DNA of 41,377 bases from Bacteroidota bacterium (GCA_022567155.1 JADFHN010000033.1:1-41377), one strand, 5' to 3'; counted from the first letter of the stretch, positions 26,771 through 34,474 are shown. Notes: generated from the sequence alone by a model not told the origin. Translations and numbers: made by a program.

Positions 26771-26953
26771 ATGGGACGCAGGACAATCGAAAACAGGAAC
26801 ATACGAAACCTTCAGAAAACAGCCGGGGGCAGTACTTACATAGTCAGTTTACCTATAGAAATTATCCGTGAACTGAAATGGAGAAAAAAACAGAAGTTGG
26901 TAGTTAAACGCTACGGGGATGGCATCCTGATCAAAGACTGGAAACCGGAATAG
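26771..26953 (+). CDS. AbrB/MazE-type DNA-binding protein
   Basis: The 60-residue protein is essentially one SpoVT/AbrB swapped-hairpin domain: GGSTYIVSLPIEIIRELKW (the S-x-x-VSLP-x-x-I signature), then RKKQKLVVKRYGDGILI, with a basic N-terminus (GRRTIENRNIRNLQK) likely to touch DNA. Such proteins are transition-state regulators or antitoxins; no toxin gene is adjacent. The sole in-frame ATG at 26771 directly abuts an array of three palindromic 12-bp boxes, consistent with autorepression and a leaderless or near-leaderless mRNA. It stands among broken genes but reads intact. Downstream a 7-bp hairpin (26979-26998) may end the transcript. Confidence 0.75.
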   Translation: MGRRTIENRNIRNLQKTAGGSTYIVSLPIEIIRELKWRKKQKLVVKRYGDGILIKDWKPE

Positions 26954-26978
26954 GCCCAACTCTGGGGACTCAACTCTG

Positions 26979-26998
26979 GGTGTAGATTGAACTACACC
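26979..26998. terminator. short hairpin after the AbrB-like gene
   Basis: GGTGTAG (26979-26985) and CTACACC (26992-26998) form a 7-bp stem with a 6-nt loop, followed on the plus strand by an AT-rich TAAATATTT. It is a weak terminator candidate. A direct repeat CAACTCTGGG (about 26958 and 26971) precedes it. Confidence 0.35.
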
Positions 26999-27153
26999 TA
27001 AATATTTATGTTTGATGTATGGGATCAGCTTATCAAATTCAAGATCAAGGTGGTTTATATTACATTTCAAATATTAGGCTGGGTGGGTATTTTTTCAAGG
27101 CAGATTAACAGGGATGAAGTCGAAGTTATACTTGTCCGCCCCTGGCGTAATCC

Positions 27154-27345
27154 ATGTCCGGTTTGGTAAATGTGATCACCAAATGGTTTAAAATGCCTGC
27201 CCGACATGGTCAGTCAGGCGGGTACAATCTGAGGGAAGTTCAATAACTGGCCGACCACAGGTATATCAGCAGTACAGAAAGCTTTGTGCAAAACGAAATG
27301 GAGGGCTTACAGGAAGAAATCCAACAGTTCCATCCTTTAGGCTAA
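27154..27345 (+). pseudogene. C-terminal remnant of a tyrosine recombinase (integrase)
   Basis: In frame from 27154, the reading VNVITKWFK, a ten-residue interruption, YNLREVQ, a TAA stop at 27244-27246, then LADHRYISSTESFVQNEMEG followed by LQEEIQQFHPLG and a terminal stop at 27343 matches the end of a phage-integrase-type recombinase. HR in the LAxHRYISSTE segment corresponds to the catalytic box-II histidine region. The stop most likely replaces a Tyr codon in the usual LREVQYLAGHRY. The active-site Tyr, normally 9-10 residues after this His, is replaced by Phe in STESF. The interruption coincides with a REP-like palindrome. The rest of the gene is missing or unrecognisable upstream. Confidence 0.65.
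27195..27223. repeat. REP-like palindrome inserted in the integrase remnant
   Basis: GCCTGCCCG (from 27195) and CAGGCGGG (to about 27221) form an imperfect dyad of the same type as those near 12895 and 16787. It interrupts the integrase reading frame by a multiple of three. Confidence 0.5.
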
Positions 27346-27400
27346 CGAAGCTCACTGATAAACGAAGCTTTTTTAACAGCCTCAACTGAAGCAAGGCATA

Positions 27401-27465
27401 GCAGAGTAGAGTAGAGTAGAGCAGAGCAGAGCAGAGTAGAGCAGAGTAGAGTAGAGTAGTGTAGT
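27401..27465. repeat. pentanucleotide tandem repeat, 13 units
   Basis: Thirteen contiguous 5-bp units of the form GYAGA (GCAGA, GTAGA; the last two GTAGT) fill the segment exactly. It lies between the integrase remnant and the ORF6N pseudogene, 105 bp before the latter's start. Such arrays can change length by slippage. The open frame across it on the minus strand is a by-product of the repeat. Confidence 0.9.
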
Positions 27466-27569
27466 TGTCCATTGGGATAACGTAGCCTTGGCGAAGTAGA
27501 GCGTTGGGGTAGCTTGGTATCTCCAAATGCGACATCAAGATGTTATATTAGCCGTTTAAAGTAAATAAA

Positions 27570-28091
27570 ATGAGTAAAGAACTAAGCATACCACATGAAG
27601 TTATTGTAAGTAAAATACATCATATCAGAGGAAAAAAAGTAATGCTGTCCAATGATCTGGCAGAACTCTATCAGGTAGAAACAAGACGCTAAAACGGACA
27701 GGTAAAAAGAAATATTGGTCGTTTTCCTGAACGATATATGTTTAAACTCACAGCAGTAGAGCACAAGTCTTTAAGATCGCAAAATGCGACTTTAACGAGA
27801 GGGGGACACTCCAAATACCCGCCATATGCATTTACAGAGCATGGCGTACTGATGTTATCCAGTGTATTGAAAAGCGAAAGGGCAGAAAAAGTAAACATCC
27901 TGATTATAGACACTTTTGTAAAGCTTCGGGAATTACTTTCTACCGGTAAGGATGTGTTGTTGAAGTTGGAGAAGATGGAGAAAAAGATAACTGGCCAGGA
28001 TAAAAAAATACAAATGATATTTGATTACCTGAAACAGTTCATCAAAGAGCAAGTAAAGCCAAAAGAGTCGATAGGGTTTAAACAGAAATGA
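27570..28091 (+). pseudogene. ORF6N-domain (phage-type antirepressor/regulator) gene with internal stop
   Basis: The frame opens with ATG 27570: MSKELSIPHEVIVSKIHHIR, then GKKVMLSNDLAELYQVETRR, a TAA at 27690-27692, then NGQVKRNIGRFPERYMFKLT, LRSQNATLTRGGHSKYPPYA, FTEHGVLMLSSVLKSERAEK and VNILIIDTFVKLREL, with a coiled C-terminus. This is the ORF6N domain found in phage antirepressors and Bacteroidota chromosomal regulators. The usual residue at the stop is Leu (RLNEQVKRN), so a single TTA to TAA change explains the break. The remaining 117 codons could be translated only from an internal start at 27738. It is the longest piece of the decaying patch 26450-28100. Confidence 0.85.
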
Positions 28092-28132
28092 GGGAAATAG
28101 CTTACTGCAATTCACTTCCTCTCTGGTCCTGG

Positions 28133-28161
28133 ATTAACCCCCGATAGCTATCGAGGGTGGC
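28133..28161. repeat. short palindromic repeat
   Basis: CCCCCGATAG and CTATCGAGGG (about 28138-28157) make an imperfect 10-bp dyad with no loop. It lies just after the clpC stop and is similar in kind to the other REP-like elements. Confidence 0.4.
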
Positions 28162-28180
28162 CCTACGACCTCCCGCCTTG

Positions 28181-30718
28181 TTATTTTTTCTCCTTGGTAG
28201 CCTTCTTTTTCTTCAATCTGAACTTCAGTTCTTTCTTTTTTTCGTCCAGGTCGACCAAAATGATCTCACCCTCGCGGATTTCGGATTTAAGTATCTCCTC
28301 GGCGATCGGGTCTTCGAGGTATTTCTGAATGGCACGGTTGAGCGGCCGGGCGCCATACTGGGGGTCATACCCCTTCTCGGTAAGAAAATCTTTTGCTTTA
28401 TCTGTTAGTTCCACTCCGTAACCGATCGCTTTAATCCGGTTAAACAGCTTTTCGAGCGATAATTCTATGATCTTGTGCAGGTGATCACGACTGAGGGAGT
28501 TAAACACGATCACATCGTCAAGCCGGTTCAGAAATTCAGGGTTAAAGGCTTTTTTAAGCGCATTATGTATCGTGGACCGCATCACTTCATCAGAGTCCTG
28601 CTCTTTAGATTTTGAGATAAAACCAATTCCACTGCCGAAATCCTTCAGGTCTCTCACTCCGATATTGGAGGTCATAATAAGTATAGTATTCCTGAAATCC
28701 ACCCTCCGGCCCAGTCCGTCGGTAAGGATGCCGTCATCCATCACCTGCAGCAGCAGGTTAAACACATCCGGATGGGCTTTTTCAATTTCGTCAAGAAGTA
28801 TAACGCTGTAAGGCTTGCGTCGCACTTTTTCGGTCAGCTGGCCTCCTTCTTCGTACCCCACGTAGCCGGGAGGTGCTCCCACAAGCCTGGAAACGGAGAA
28901 TTTCTCCATATACTCGCTCATATCTATTCGCAACAGGCTGTCTTCCTTGTCAAACAGGTAGGTGGCAAGCACTTTGGCCAATTCTGTTTTACCCACACCT
29001 GTGGGGCCGAGGAAAATAAAGGTTCCGATGGGCTTTCTCGGGTCCTTGAGTCCCACACGGGTCCGCTGAATGGCCTTTGTAAGTTTCGAAATGGCCTCTT
29101 CCTGCCCGATCACTTTCGACGAAAGTTCCTGCGACATTTCAAGCAGCTTATGGCTTTCTTTCTGGGCAATACGTTTGGTGGGTATGCCCGTCATCATGGA
29201 CACCACATCCGCTACACTTTCTTCCGAAACTTCATATCTTTTCGAACGGGTTTCGTTTTCCCATTTCGCTTTAGCAATTTCGAGTTGTTCGATCAGCTTT
29301 TTTTCCTTATCGCGCAGTTGTGCCGCCTCTTCATACTTCTGGCTTTTTACAACCCTATTCTTTTCTTTTTTTATATCCTCGATGGATTCTTCCAGTTCAA
29401 GTATTTCTTTGGGAACATGAATGTTGTTGATATGAACCTTGGCGCCGGCTTCGTCCAGCACATCGATGGCCTTATCCGGAAGAAACCTGTCCGAAATATA
29501 CCGGTCCGAAAGTTTCACACAGTCTTCAATGGCCCCATCCGTATAGATCACATGATGATGCTCTTCGTATTTTTCTTTGATATTCTGAAGAATGGTTATG
29601 GTTTCATCAGGTGTGGTGGCGTCCACCATCACCATCTGGAACCTCCGTGCAAGGGCGCCGTCTTTCTCAATATACTGGCGGTATTCATCCAGCGTGGTAG
29701 CGCCTATGCATTGTATCTCTCCTCTTGCCAGGGCGGGTTTAAACATGTTGCTGGCATCCAGCGAGCCTGATGCTCCTCCCGCGCCCACTATCGTATGCAG
29801 TTCGTCGATAAACAGGATCACATCGGGTGATTTTTCAAGCTCATTCATTACCGCTTTCATCCGCTCTTCAAACTGGCCGCGGTATTTTGTGCCTGCCACC
29901 AGCGATGCAAGATCAAGGGTCACCACTCTTTTGCCGAACAGTACACGCGACACCTTTTTCTGCACGATACGCAGTGCCAGCCCCTCGGCAATGGCGGTTT
30001 TTCCAACGCCGGGTTCGCCGATCAGGATGGGATTATTCTTTTTGCGACGGCTGAGAATCTGTGCCACCCTTTCGATCTCCTTCTCCCTGCCTACAATGGG
30101 GTCAAGTTTGCCGTCTTCGCCAAACTTTGTGAGGTCTCTGCCGAAATTGTCGAGCACGGGTGTGCGCGACTTTTCGGTGCCGCTTTTCGATTCCTTGAAC
30201 CCCCCGGGGTTCGATCCTCCACTGAACATTTTTGAAGATTCATCATCATCATCATCGGCTTCGGAAGTAGCCACCGGATTATCCGCCTGGTATTCCAGCA
30301 ACTCCTTCACCACATCGTAGCTTACATCAAATTTGTCAAGAATCTGTGTGGCAAGGTTATCTTCATCACGCAGTATCGAAAGCAAAAGGTGTTCGGTGCC
30401 GATGAGCTCGCTTTTAAATATTTTTGCTTCGAGGTATGTGATCTTCAGAACTTTTTCAGACTGTTTTGTAAGCGGTATGTTGGCCAGGTTTTTCACATTA
30501 TGGGTAGCCGTTCCCTTTGTAGCCTGCTCCACTGACTGGCGCAGCTCATCAAGAGAAACGCCCAGTTTTTTTAGTAAGCTCATAGCCACTCCTTCCCCTT
30601 CCCTGATCATGCCGAGAAGTAGATGTTCCGTCCCGATATATTCATGACCTAATCGTAGCGCTTCCTCCCGACTAAGAGAAATCACTTCTTTCACCCTGTT
30701 TGAAAACTTCGCTTCCAT
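28181..30718 (-). CDS. clpC: ATP-dependent Clp protease ATP-binding subunit ClpC
   Basis: From the ATG at 30718 the protein has 845 residues; a GTG nine bases upstream would add three. Two Clp N repeats cover about 1-145 (MEAKFSNRVKEVISLSREEA, GTEHLLLGMIREGEGVAMSLL). AAA-1 has Walker A GEPGVGKT at about 234-241 and VILFIDELHTI. A UVR-type helical pair (EEAAQLRDKEKKL) lies in the middle domain. AAA-2 has GPTGVGKTELAK, followed by the ClpB-D2-small domain and a Lys-rich tail. It unfolds proteins for ClpP and serves protein quality control in the cytoplasm. A plausible promoter (TTTG, 18 nt, TAGATTTA) precedes it. Annotation is secure. Confidence 0.97.
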   Translation of the reverse strand: MEAKFSNRVKEVISLSREEALRLGHEYIGTEHLLLGMIREGEGVAMSLLKKLGVSLDELRQSVEQATKGTATHNVKNLANIPLTKQSEKVLKITYLEAKIFKSELIGTEHLLLSILRDEDNLATQILDKFDVSYDVVKELLEYQADNPVATSEADDDDDESSKMFSGGSNPGGFKESKSGTEKSRTPVLDNFGRDLTKFGEDGKLDPIVGREKEIERVAQILSRRKKNNPILIGEPGVGKTAIAEGLALRIVQKKVSRVLFGKRVVTLDLASLVAGTKYRGQFEERMKAVMNELEKSPDVILFIDELHTIVGAGGASGSLDASNMFKPALARGEIQCIGATTLDEYRQYIEKDGALARRFQMVMVDATTPDETITILQNIKEKYEEHHHVIYTDGAIEDCVKLSDRYISDRFLPDKAIDVLDEAGAKVHINNIHVPKEILELEESIEDIKKEKNRVVKSQKYEEAAQLRDKEKKLIEQLEIAKAKWENETRSKRYEVSEESVADVVSMMTGIPTKRIAQKESHKLLEMSQELSSKVIGQEEAISKLTKAIQRTRVGLKDPRKPIGTFIFLGPTGVGKTELAKVLATYLFDKEDSLLRIDMSEYMEKFSVSRLVGAPPGYVGYEEGGQLTEKVRRKPYSVILLDEIEKAHPDVFNLLLQVMDDGILTDGLGRRVDFRNTILIMTSNIGVRDLKDFGSGIGFISKSKEQDSDEVMRSTIHNALKKAFNPEFLNRLDDVIVFNSLSRDHLHKIIELSLEKLFNRIKAIGYGVELTDKAKDFLTEKGYDPQYGARPLNRAIQKYLEDPIAEEILKSEIREGEIILVDLDEKKKELKFRLKKKKATKEKK

Positions 30719-30826
30719 TTCAACCACTCAATGAATTGTATTTGGTAAATCTATCACTTTTCATTTTAAAACAAATAATGTGCCTGAAATTATTAGTAAA
30801 ACGATATTAAATTTTTAAATGTTCAA

Positions 30827-31453
30827 TTAGTTACGTGTAATTGATGCATGGAGTATGGATACTGCATGCGGTCCTTCGCAGAAAATCAGATCCAAAACAC
30901 TCAGATTCGGGATAAACCGGTTGCCGAAAACTTGCGTATATGGTGCAGGATCGAATAAAGAAGGCCATTTATACAGATTTTTTGAATTAAGTGAAACTCT
31001 GAAATCTGTGTAAGGAGCATCGTAGGTATGAATAAACTTTTCGGTAAATAAAATTTCTTTTTTCAAATCGAACATATACAGACATTCTGACATGCTTTCA
31101 ACGGAGAGTTCAAACAACAACTCCCGTTTAGAGAAGAACAATGGCCGAATGCGGTCTTCGAAATGCGCAAAAAAAGGCGCTTTGCCATACGACGCCGTAA
31201 CAGACCGCCATTGCCGCATCTGCCATTGCTGACTATTGTCGATCAGGATGCTTGTGACGGGAATATTTTTTCGGCTGTCCTTAACCGGAATATTCAATGT
31301 GATGACGCCATTTGCTCCCAAAATTTTGCAGCGTGAGCGGTAGGTTTGACGGACAAAACTTTCGTGTTTTTCAATGTATGCCTTTCCGGCGCTTATCCAT
31401 TTTGCCATATAGGCTACATTCGGAAAATATGCACAAGAGAAAATGGCAGGCAT
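30827..31453 (-). CDS. WbqC family protein
   Basis: The 208-residue protein matches the WbqC-like family: AIFSCAYFPNVAYMAKWISA at the start, YRSRCKILGANGVITLNIPV, and the conserved QQWQMRQWRSVTASYGKAPFF at about 84-104, ending with PNLSVLDLIFCEGP. WbqC members occur in O-antigen and capsule loci and are linked to sugar-nucleotide or amidotransfer chemistry, though their activity is poorly defined. Here it sits 22 bp downstream of the YrdC-like gene on the same strand, so the two are probably co-transcribed. ClpC follows after 108 bp. No glycan genes are nearby. Confidence 0.9.
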   Translation of the reverse strand: MPAIFSCAYFPNVAYMAKWISAGKAYIEKHESFVRQTYRSRCKILGANGVITLNIPVKDSRKNIPVTSILIDNSQQWQMRQWRSVTASYGKAPFFAHFEDRIRPLFFSKRELLFELSVESMSECLYMFDLKKEILFTEKFIHTYDAPYTDFRVSLNSKNLYKWPSLFDPAPYTQVFGNRFIPNLSVLDLIFCEGPHAVSILHASITRN

Positions 31454-31475
31454 GTTTATAACAAACAGGTTAAAG

Positions 31476-32102
31476 TTACAGATCTTCGGTATCCCCCAGC
31501 CCTTCGCGTACTACTTCATACTCCTCACCAGTGCAATCAATGACGGTAGATGGTATGTTTCCTCCCGGCCCACCGTCAATCACGATATCTACGGTAAGTT
31601 TATACCTTTTATAAATTTGTTCCGGATCTGTCATATACGCCACAATGGCGTCATCATCTTTCAGTGAGGCATTGATGAGTGGGTTTCCCAGGCCTCGCAC
31701 AATTTCGCGGGGTATCTCATTATCAGGAACCCGGATCCCCACGGTCTTTTTATTTATTCCCAGTATTTTCGGTACACTTGATCTTGAATTCAGAATGTAG
31801 GTGTACGGGCCCGGAAGGCTTTTTTTCATCAGTTTAAATAGTGGAGTCGTGATATTGCGGGCATAATCGGAAATATCACACAGGTCATGGCATATAAAAG
31901 AAAGATTGAGCTTGTGGGGTTTGATACCGATCAACCTGCACAGTTTGTCGATCGCATTTTTATTGAAAAGATCACACCCCAGTCCATACACCGTATCGGT
32001 AGGATAGATGATCATACCGCCTTTTTTCAGCGTATTAATTATGCGTCCGATCTTTTGATCGGATGGGTTATGTGGGTGAATTTTTAGCAACGTTGCAGCC
32101 AT
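31476..32102 (-). CDS. YrdC/Sua5/YciO-type threonylcarbamoyl-AMP synthase family protein
   Basis: The 208-residue protein is a single YrdC domain. Conserved are GGMIIYPTDTVYGLGCD at about 28-44, KPHKLNLSFICHDL (the K-x-R/H-x2-P region is altered here), PGPYTYIL, GIRVPDNEIPREIV and the end SSVIDCT-like STVIDCTGEEYEVVREGLGD. YrdC/TsaC/Sua5 proteins make threonylcarbamoyl-AMP from Thr, bicarbonate and ATP for the t6A37 tRNA modification. The sequence NLSFICHDLCDISDYA is more like the YciO branch, whose role is less clear, so the precise function is uncertain. It heads a likely operon with the WbqC-like gene and is divergent from mltG. Confidence 0.9.
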   Translation of the reverse strand: MAATLLKIHPHNPSDQKIGRIINTLKKGGMIIYPTDTVYGLGCDLFNKNAIDKLCRLIGIKPHKLNLSFICHDLCDISDYARNITTPLFKLMKKSLPGPYTYILNSRSSVPKILGINKKTVGIRVPDNEIPREIVRGLGNPLINASLKDDDAIVAYMTDPEQIYKRYKLTVDIVIDGGPGGNIPSTVIDCTGEEYEVVREGLGDTEDL

Positions 32103-32137
32103 CTGTTTTGTTTTCTTGTTATGTAGTATCCCTTTGG

Positions 32138-32170
32138 GCTTCGTGCTTTAAGCTTCGTGCTTCGAGCTTC
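32138..32170. repeat. heptanucleotide tandem repeat
   Basis: Four and two-thirds units of GCTTNNN (GCTTCGT, GCTTTAA, GCTTCGT, GCTTCGA, GCTTC) lie in the divergent region between the YrdC-like gene and mltG, 36 bp before the former's start. A minus-strand ORF through it is composed of the repeat and is not taken as a gene. Confidence 0.7.
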
Positions 32171-32253
32171 CAACACCCGATTTCCATTATTTTCGTGGTA
32201 AACACTTCCTTTTTCCCGCAAAACTAACCAATGATCCAGCAAACCACCCGGTT

Positions 32254-32284
32254 TTGAAAGCTTCAAAACAATTCAGTACTTTTG
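32254..32284 (+). promoter_or_regulatory. mltG: Bacteroidota-type promoter of mltG, near-leaderless
   Basis: TTG (32254-32256), a 20-nt spacer and TACTTTTG (32277-32284) match the TTTG / TAnnTTTG consensus. The box ends exactly 6 nt before the ATG at 32291, so transcription would begin at or next to the start codon. Confidence 0.65.
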
Positions 32285-32290
32285 CACTCC

Positions 32291-33340
32291 ATGAAAAAAA
32301 GGAAAATATTTGCCGTTTTTCTGGTGGTTTTCACCGTACTGCTTACCACATTCAGTTTCTACGGATACCAGATCGTAAGAACACCCAACATCCTGGTAGA
32401 TAAAAACGACCGGATACTGCTTATCCCGGAAGGATCGGACTTTAGCGGCGTTCGAGATACACTGTTCAAATACAATTATGTGCAGGATATGGTGAGTTTC
32501 AGTTTTATTGCAAAGCTCATGGATTATGATGTTTCCGTTAAACCGGGGCGGTACAGACTTAATAAAAACATGTCGAATGTTGCGGCCATCCGCTTACTAA
32601 GGGCCGGCATTCAGGAGCCTACTTACATTACCTTCAACACCGTGCGGCTAAAAGAAGATCTGGCCACCCGGATCACTCAAAATATTGAAATGACCCCTGC
32701 CGATTTTCTTTTCACACTGGACAGATACGGGAAAGAAAACAAGAAGGGCTTTGACGAAAACACCGAACTTTGCCAGTTTATACCCAATACGTATGAGGTA
32801 TATTGGAACATATCGCCTGATGCATTGATCCGACGTATGGAAGAAGAGTACGAACGGTTTTGGAATGAAACACGCACCGGAAAAGCGGCAGCACTGGACC
32901 TGACTCCGGTGGAGGTGTCCATACTCGCCTCGATCGTTCAGGCCGAAGCAAGAAATATAGACGAGGGGCCGGTTATTTCTGGATTATACCTCAACCGGCT
33001 CAGAAAGAACATGTATCTTCAGGCCGATCCTACACTGGTATATGCCTCCGGCGACTTTACCTTAAAACGTGTATTAAATGTACACAGGCAGATTGATTCG
33101 CCTTACAACACTTACAAATATAAAGGGTTACCGCCCGGCCCGATAAATCTTCCTGAAATATGGGCCATTGATGCGGTGCTGGATTATCAGCAGCATAACT
33201 ACATTTACATGTGCGCGAAAGAAGATTTTTCAGGATATCACAATTTTGCCACCAACCTGCGCGACCATAATCGCAATGCAGAGCGCTATCAGCGTGCCCT
33301 TACCATTGAGCAAAGAAAAGCACGCCAATCAAGCAATTAA
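32291..33340 (+). CDS. mltG: endolytic transglycosylase MltG
   Basis: Translation from ATG 32291 gives 349 residues (a TTG at 32282 would add three). One N-terminal membrane anchor lies at about 6-26 (FAVFLVVFTVLLTTFSFYGY), followed by a LysM-like segment and the YceG domain. The catalytic glutamate is Glu219 in SILASIVQAEARNIDEG. GLYLNRLRKNMYLQADPTLVYA and SPYNTYKYKGLPPGPINLPE are the family signatures. MltG cleaves nascent glycan strands at the inner membrane and is thought to set chain length. The protein is somewhat longer than its Escherichia coli counterpart, as is usual here. A consensus promoter sits directly before the start. Confidence 0.97.
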   Translation: MKKRKIFAVFLVVFTVLLTTFSFYGYQIVRTPNILVDKNDRILLIPEGSDFSGVRDTLFKYNYVQDMVSFSFIAKLMDYDVSVKPGRYRLNKNMSNVAAIRLLRAGIQEPTYITFNTVRLKEDLATRITQNIEMTPADFLFTLDRYGKENKKGFDENTELCQFIPNTYEVYWNISPDALIRRMEEEYERFWNETRTGKAAALDLTPVEVSILASIVQAEARNIDEGPVISGLYLNRLRKNMYLQADPTLVYASGDFTLKRVLNVHRQIDSPYNTYKYKGLPPGPINLPEIWAIDAVLDYQQHNYIYMCAKEDFSGYHNFATNLRDHNRNAERYQRALTIEQRKARQSSN

Positions 33341-33373
33341 CAGGGTTTATCATCATTTTGGTTAAAATGACTT

Positions 33374-33381
33374 TATTTTTG
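33374..33381 (+). promoter_or_regulatory. -7 type box of the first toxin-antitoxin module
   Basis: TATTTTTG fits TAnnTTTG; the antitoxin ATG is 22 nt further downstream. No good -33 TTG at the standard distance. Confidence 0.4.
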
Positions 33382-33403
33382 TATAAGTGATTAAAAGAAG
33401 AAC

Positions 33404-33583
33404 ATGAAAAAAGCGAAAATCATTGAGGCAATTAACAGACTCCCTGAAGACTTCTCCATTGATGATTTGTTGGATGAAATATTACTAATTCAAAAGATTG
33501 AAAACGGGATAAATCTAACCATAAATAATGAGGTCATTCCCGATGAAAACTTAGACCAGGTGTTGCCCGAATGGTTAAGATAA
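33404..33583 (+). CDS. antitoxin of a ParE/RelE-type module
   Basis: A 59-residue ORF: MKKAKIIEAINRLPEDFSID, then DLLDEILLIQKIENGINLTI, ending LDQVLPEWLR. The pattern of an amphipathic N-terminal helix, then LIEKIExGL and an acidic tail ending in xxW is that of the small Bacteroidota antitoxins that precede ParE/RelE toxins. The reading frame is intact and begins 22 nt after a -7 box. It overlaps by 13 nt the start of the downstream toxin frame, the usual coupling in such operons. The toxin itself is frameshifted, so this antitoxin may be left without a partner. Confidence 0.75.
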   Translation: MKKAKIIEAINRLPEDFSIDDLLDEILLIQKIENGINLTINNEVIPDENLDQVLPEWLR

Positions 33584-33857
33584 ACTGGACTACACAATCA
33601 AAAATGATTTAATATCGATCGCTGAGTATATTGCCCGGGATTCACTGAAATATGCAATAATTCAAATTAAAAGAATAAGGGAAAGAGTCAGACATCTTAA
33701 AAAAGTTTCAAAATCAGGACGTGATGTGCCGGAATATATTGATAAAAAACTAAAAGAATTAATTATTGGAAATTACAGGATTATTTATCGGATCAGATCA
33801 GCAAACCACATTGATATAATCACTGTTCACCACTCTGCAAAACGGCTTAAATTATAA
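33571..33857 (+). pseudogene. ParE/RelE-family toxin gene with a one-base frameshift
   Basis: ATG 33571 opens MVKINWTTQSK and hits TAA after two further codons. One base out of phase, from 33603, the sequence continues NDLISIAEYIARDSLKYAII, QIKRIRERVRHLKKVSKSGR, DVPEYIDKKLKELIIGNYRI and IYRIRSANHIDIITVHHSAK to RLKL and a stop at 33855. This is a complete ParE/RelE fold (E-Y-I-A-xD, NYRIIYRI and H-H-S/G-A-K-R). One A seems to be missing from the A run at 33600-33604; restoring it gives 95 or 96 residues. No start codon exists in the second frame, so without frameshifting no full toxin is made. A sequencing error in the run is the main alternative. Confidence 0.8.
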
Positions 33858-33885
33858 ATTACCTTGATAAAAATTCGTTAACAGC

Positions 33886-34188
33886 CTACCTTATAACTGA
33901 TAAATAAACCCTTTTCACTAATCCCTTAGCAGTAAATTTTTGCTGTGCTACAAACAAATCATAATTCCTTTGCATTGTTAACCATAGATCTGGCGTAGTA
34001 TCAAAAGCTTCTGATAACCTTAACGCCATTTCAGGACTGATACCAGCTCGTTCGTTCAGGATTGCTGACATTGTTTGCCTGCTTATTCCTAGTGAAGCTG
34101 CCAAATGACCGACTTTCATTTCCAGGGGCTCCAAATAATCGTCTCTTATAATTCTGCCAGGATGTACTGGCTTATACATTTTAGCCAT
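33886..34188 (-). CDS. higA: HigA-family antitoxin (XRE-type)
   Basis: The 100-residue protein opens with MYKPVHPGRIIRDDYLEPLEM, the hallmark HPGxxLxxxxLxPLxM of HigA antitoxins. The helix-turn-helix is VGHLAASLGISRQTMSAILN with ERAGISPEMALRLSEAFDTT, and the tail PDLWLTMQRNYDLFVAQQ is typical too. The frame is intact. HigA binds and represses its own promoter and neutralises the HigB ribonuclease. Its ATG is one base after the higB stop, so the order is toxin then antitoxin as in other hig loci. The toxin gene has a stop codon, so HigA may act only as an orphan repressor. Confidence 0.92.
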   Translation of the reverse strand: MAKMYKPVHPGRIIRDDYLEPLEMKVGHLAASLGISRQTMSAILNERAGISPEMALRLSEAFDTTPDLWLTMQRNYDLFVAQQKFTAKGLVKRVYLSVIR

Positions 34189-34189
34189 A

Positions 34190-34468
34190 TTAATGATAAT
34201 CTTCTGGTTTCACATCAAATGCATCTCCGTTTTCAAATCTGAAAGTAATTCCCCGGTTACCTTTTACTGTCCCTGACCAGGTTCCTTTTCTATTTCCTTT
34301 CAGTTCATGTAAATTCAATCCTGGAGCATTCATATCTCTAATTTCCTTAGCTGCATGGAGCCTGGTCAAAATGTTTTCAATCTATCTTATTAAATCACTT
34401 CTTACTTTTGAACTATCTCCTTTTCCAAAAGGGAGCTTTAATGTTTTGTCATTAACATTTCTAATCAT
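34190..34468 (-). pseudogene. higB: HigB-family toxin gene with an in-frame stop
   Basis: Read on the minus strand from ATG 34468: MIRNVNDKTLKLPFGKGDSS, KVRSDLIR, a TAG (34384-34382, codon 29), then IENILTRLHAAKEIRDMNAP, GLNLHELKGNRKGTWSGTVK, GNRGITFRFENGDAFDVKPE and DYH. Apart from the stop this is a full-length RelE-fold HigB toxin (92 codons), with the family signature LHxLKGxxKGxWSxxVxGNxRITF and terminal EDYH. The stop probably replaces Lys or Gln. It is directly followed by the intact higA. Only nonsense suppression would give active toxin. Confidence 0.88.
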
Positions 34469-34474
34469 TTACGA

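Noticed and set aside
27401-27465. Possible CRISPR array
   Set aside because: Units are 5 bp without spacers, so it is a simple satellite; no cas genes are present.
27266-27538. 90-residue minus-strand ORF rich in LLYSALLC
   Set aside because: It is produced by the pentanucleotide satellite and overlaps the integrase remnant on the other strand.
28772-30320. Long plus-strand ORFs (332 and 242 residues) over clpC
   Set aside because: Antisense to the highly conserved clpC coding sequence; composition is that of a shadow frame.
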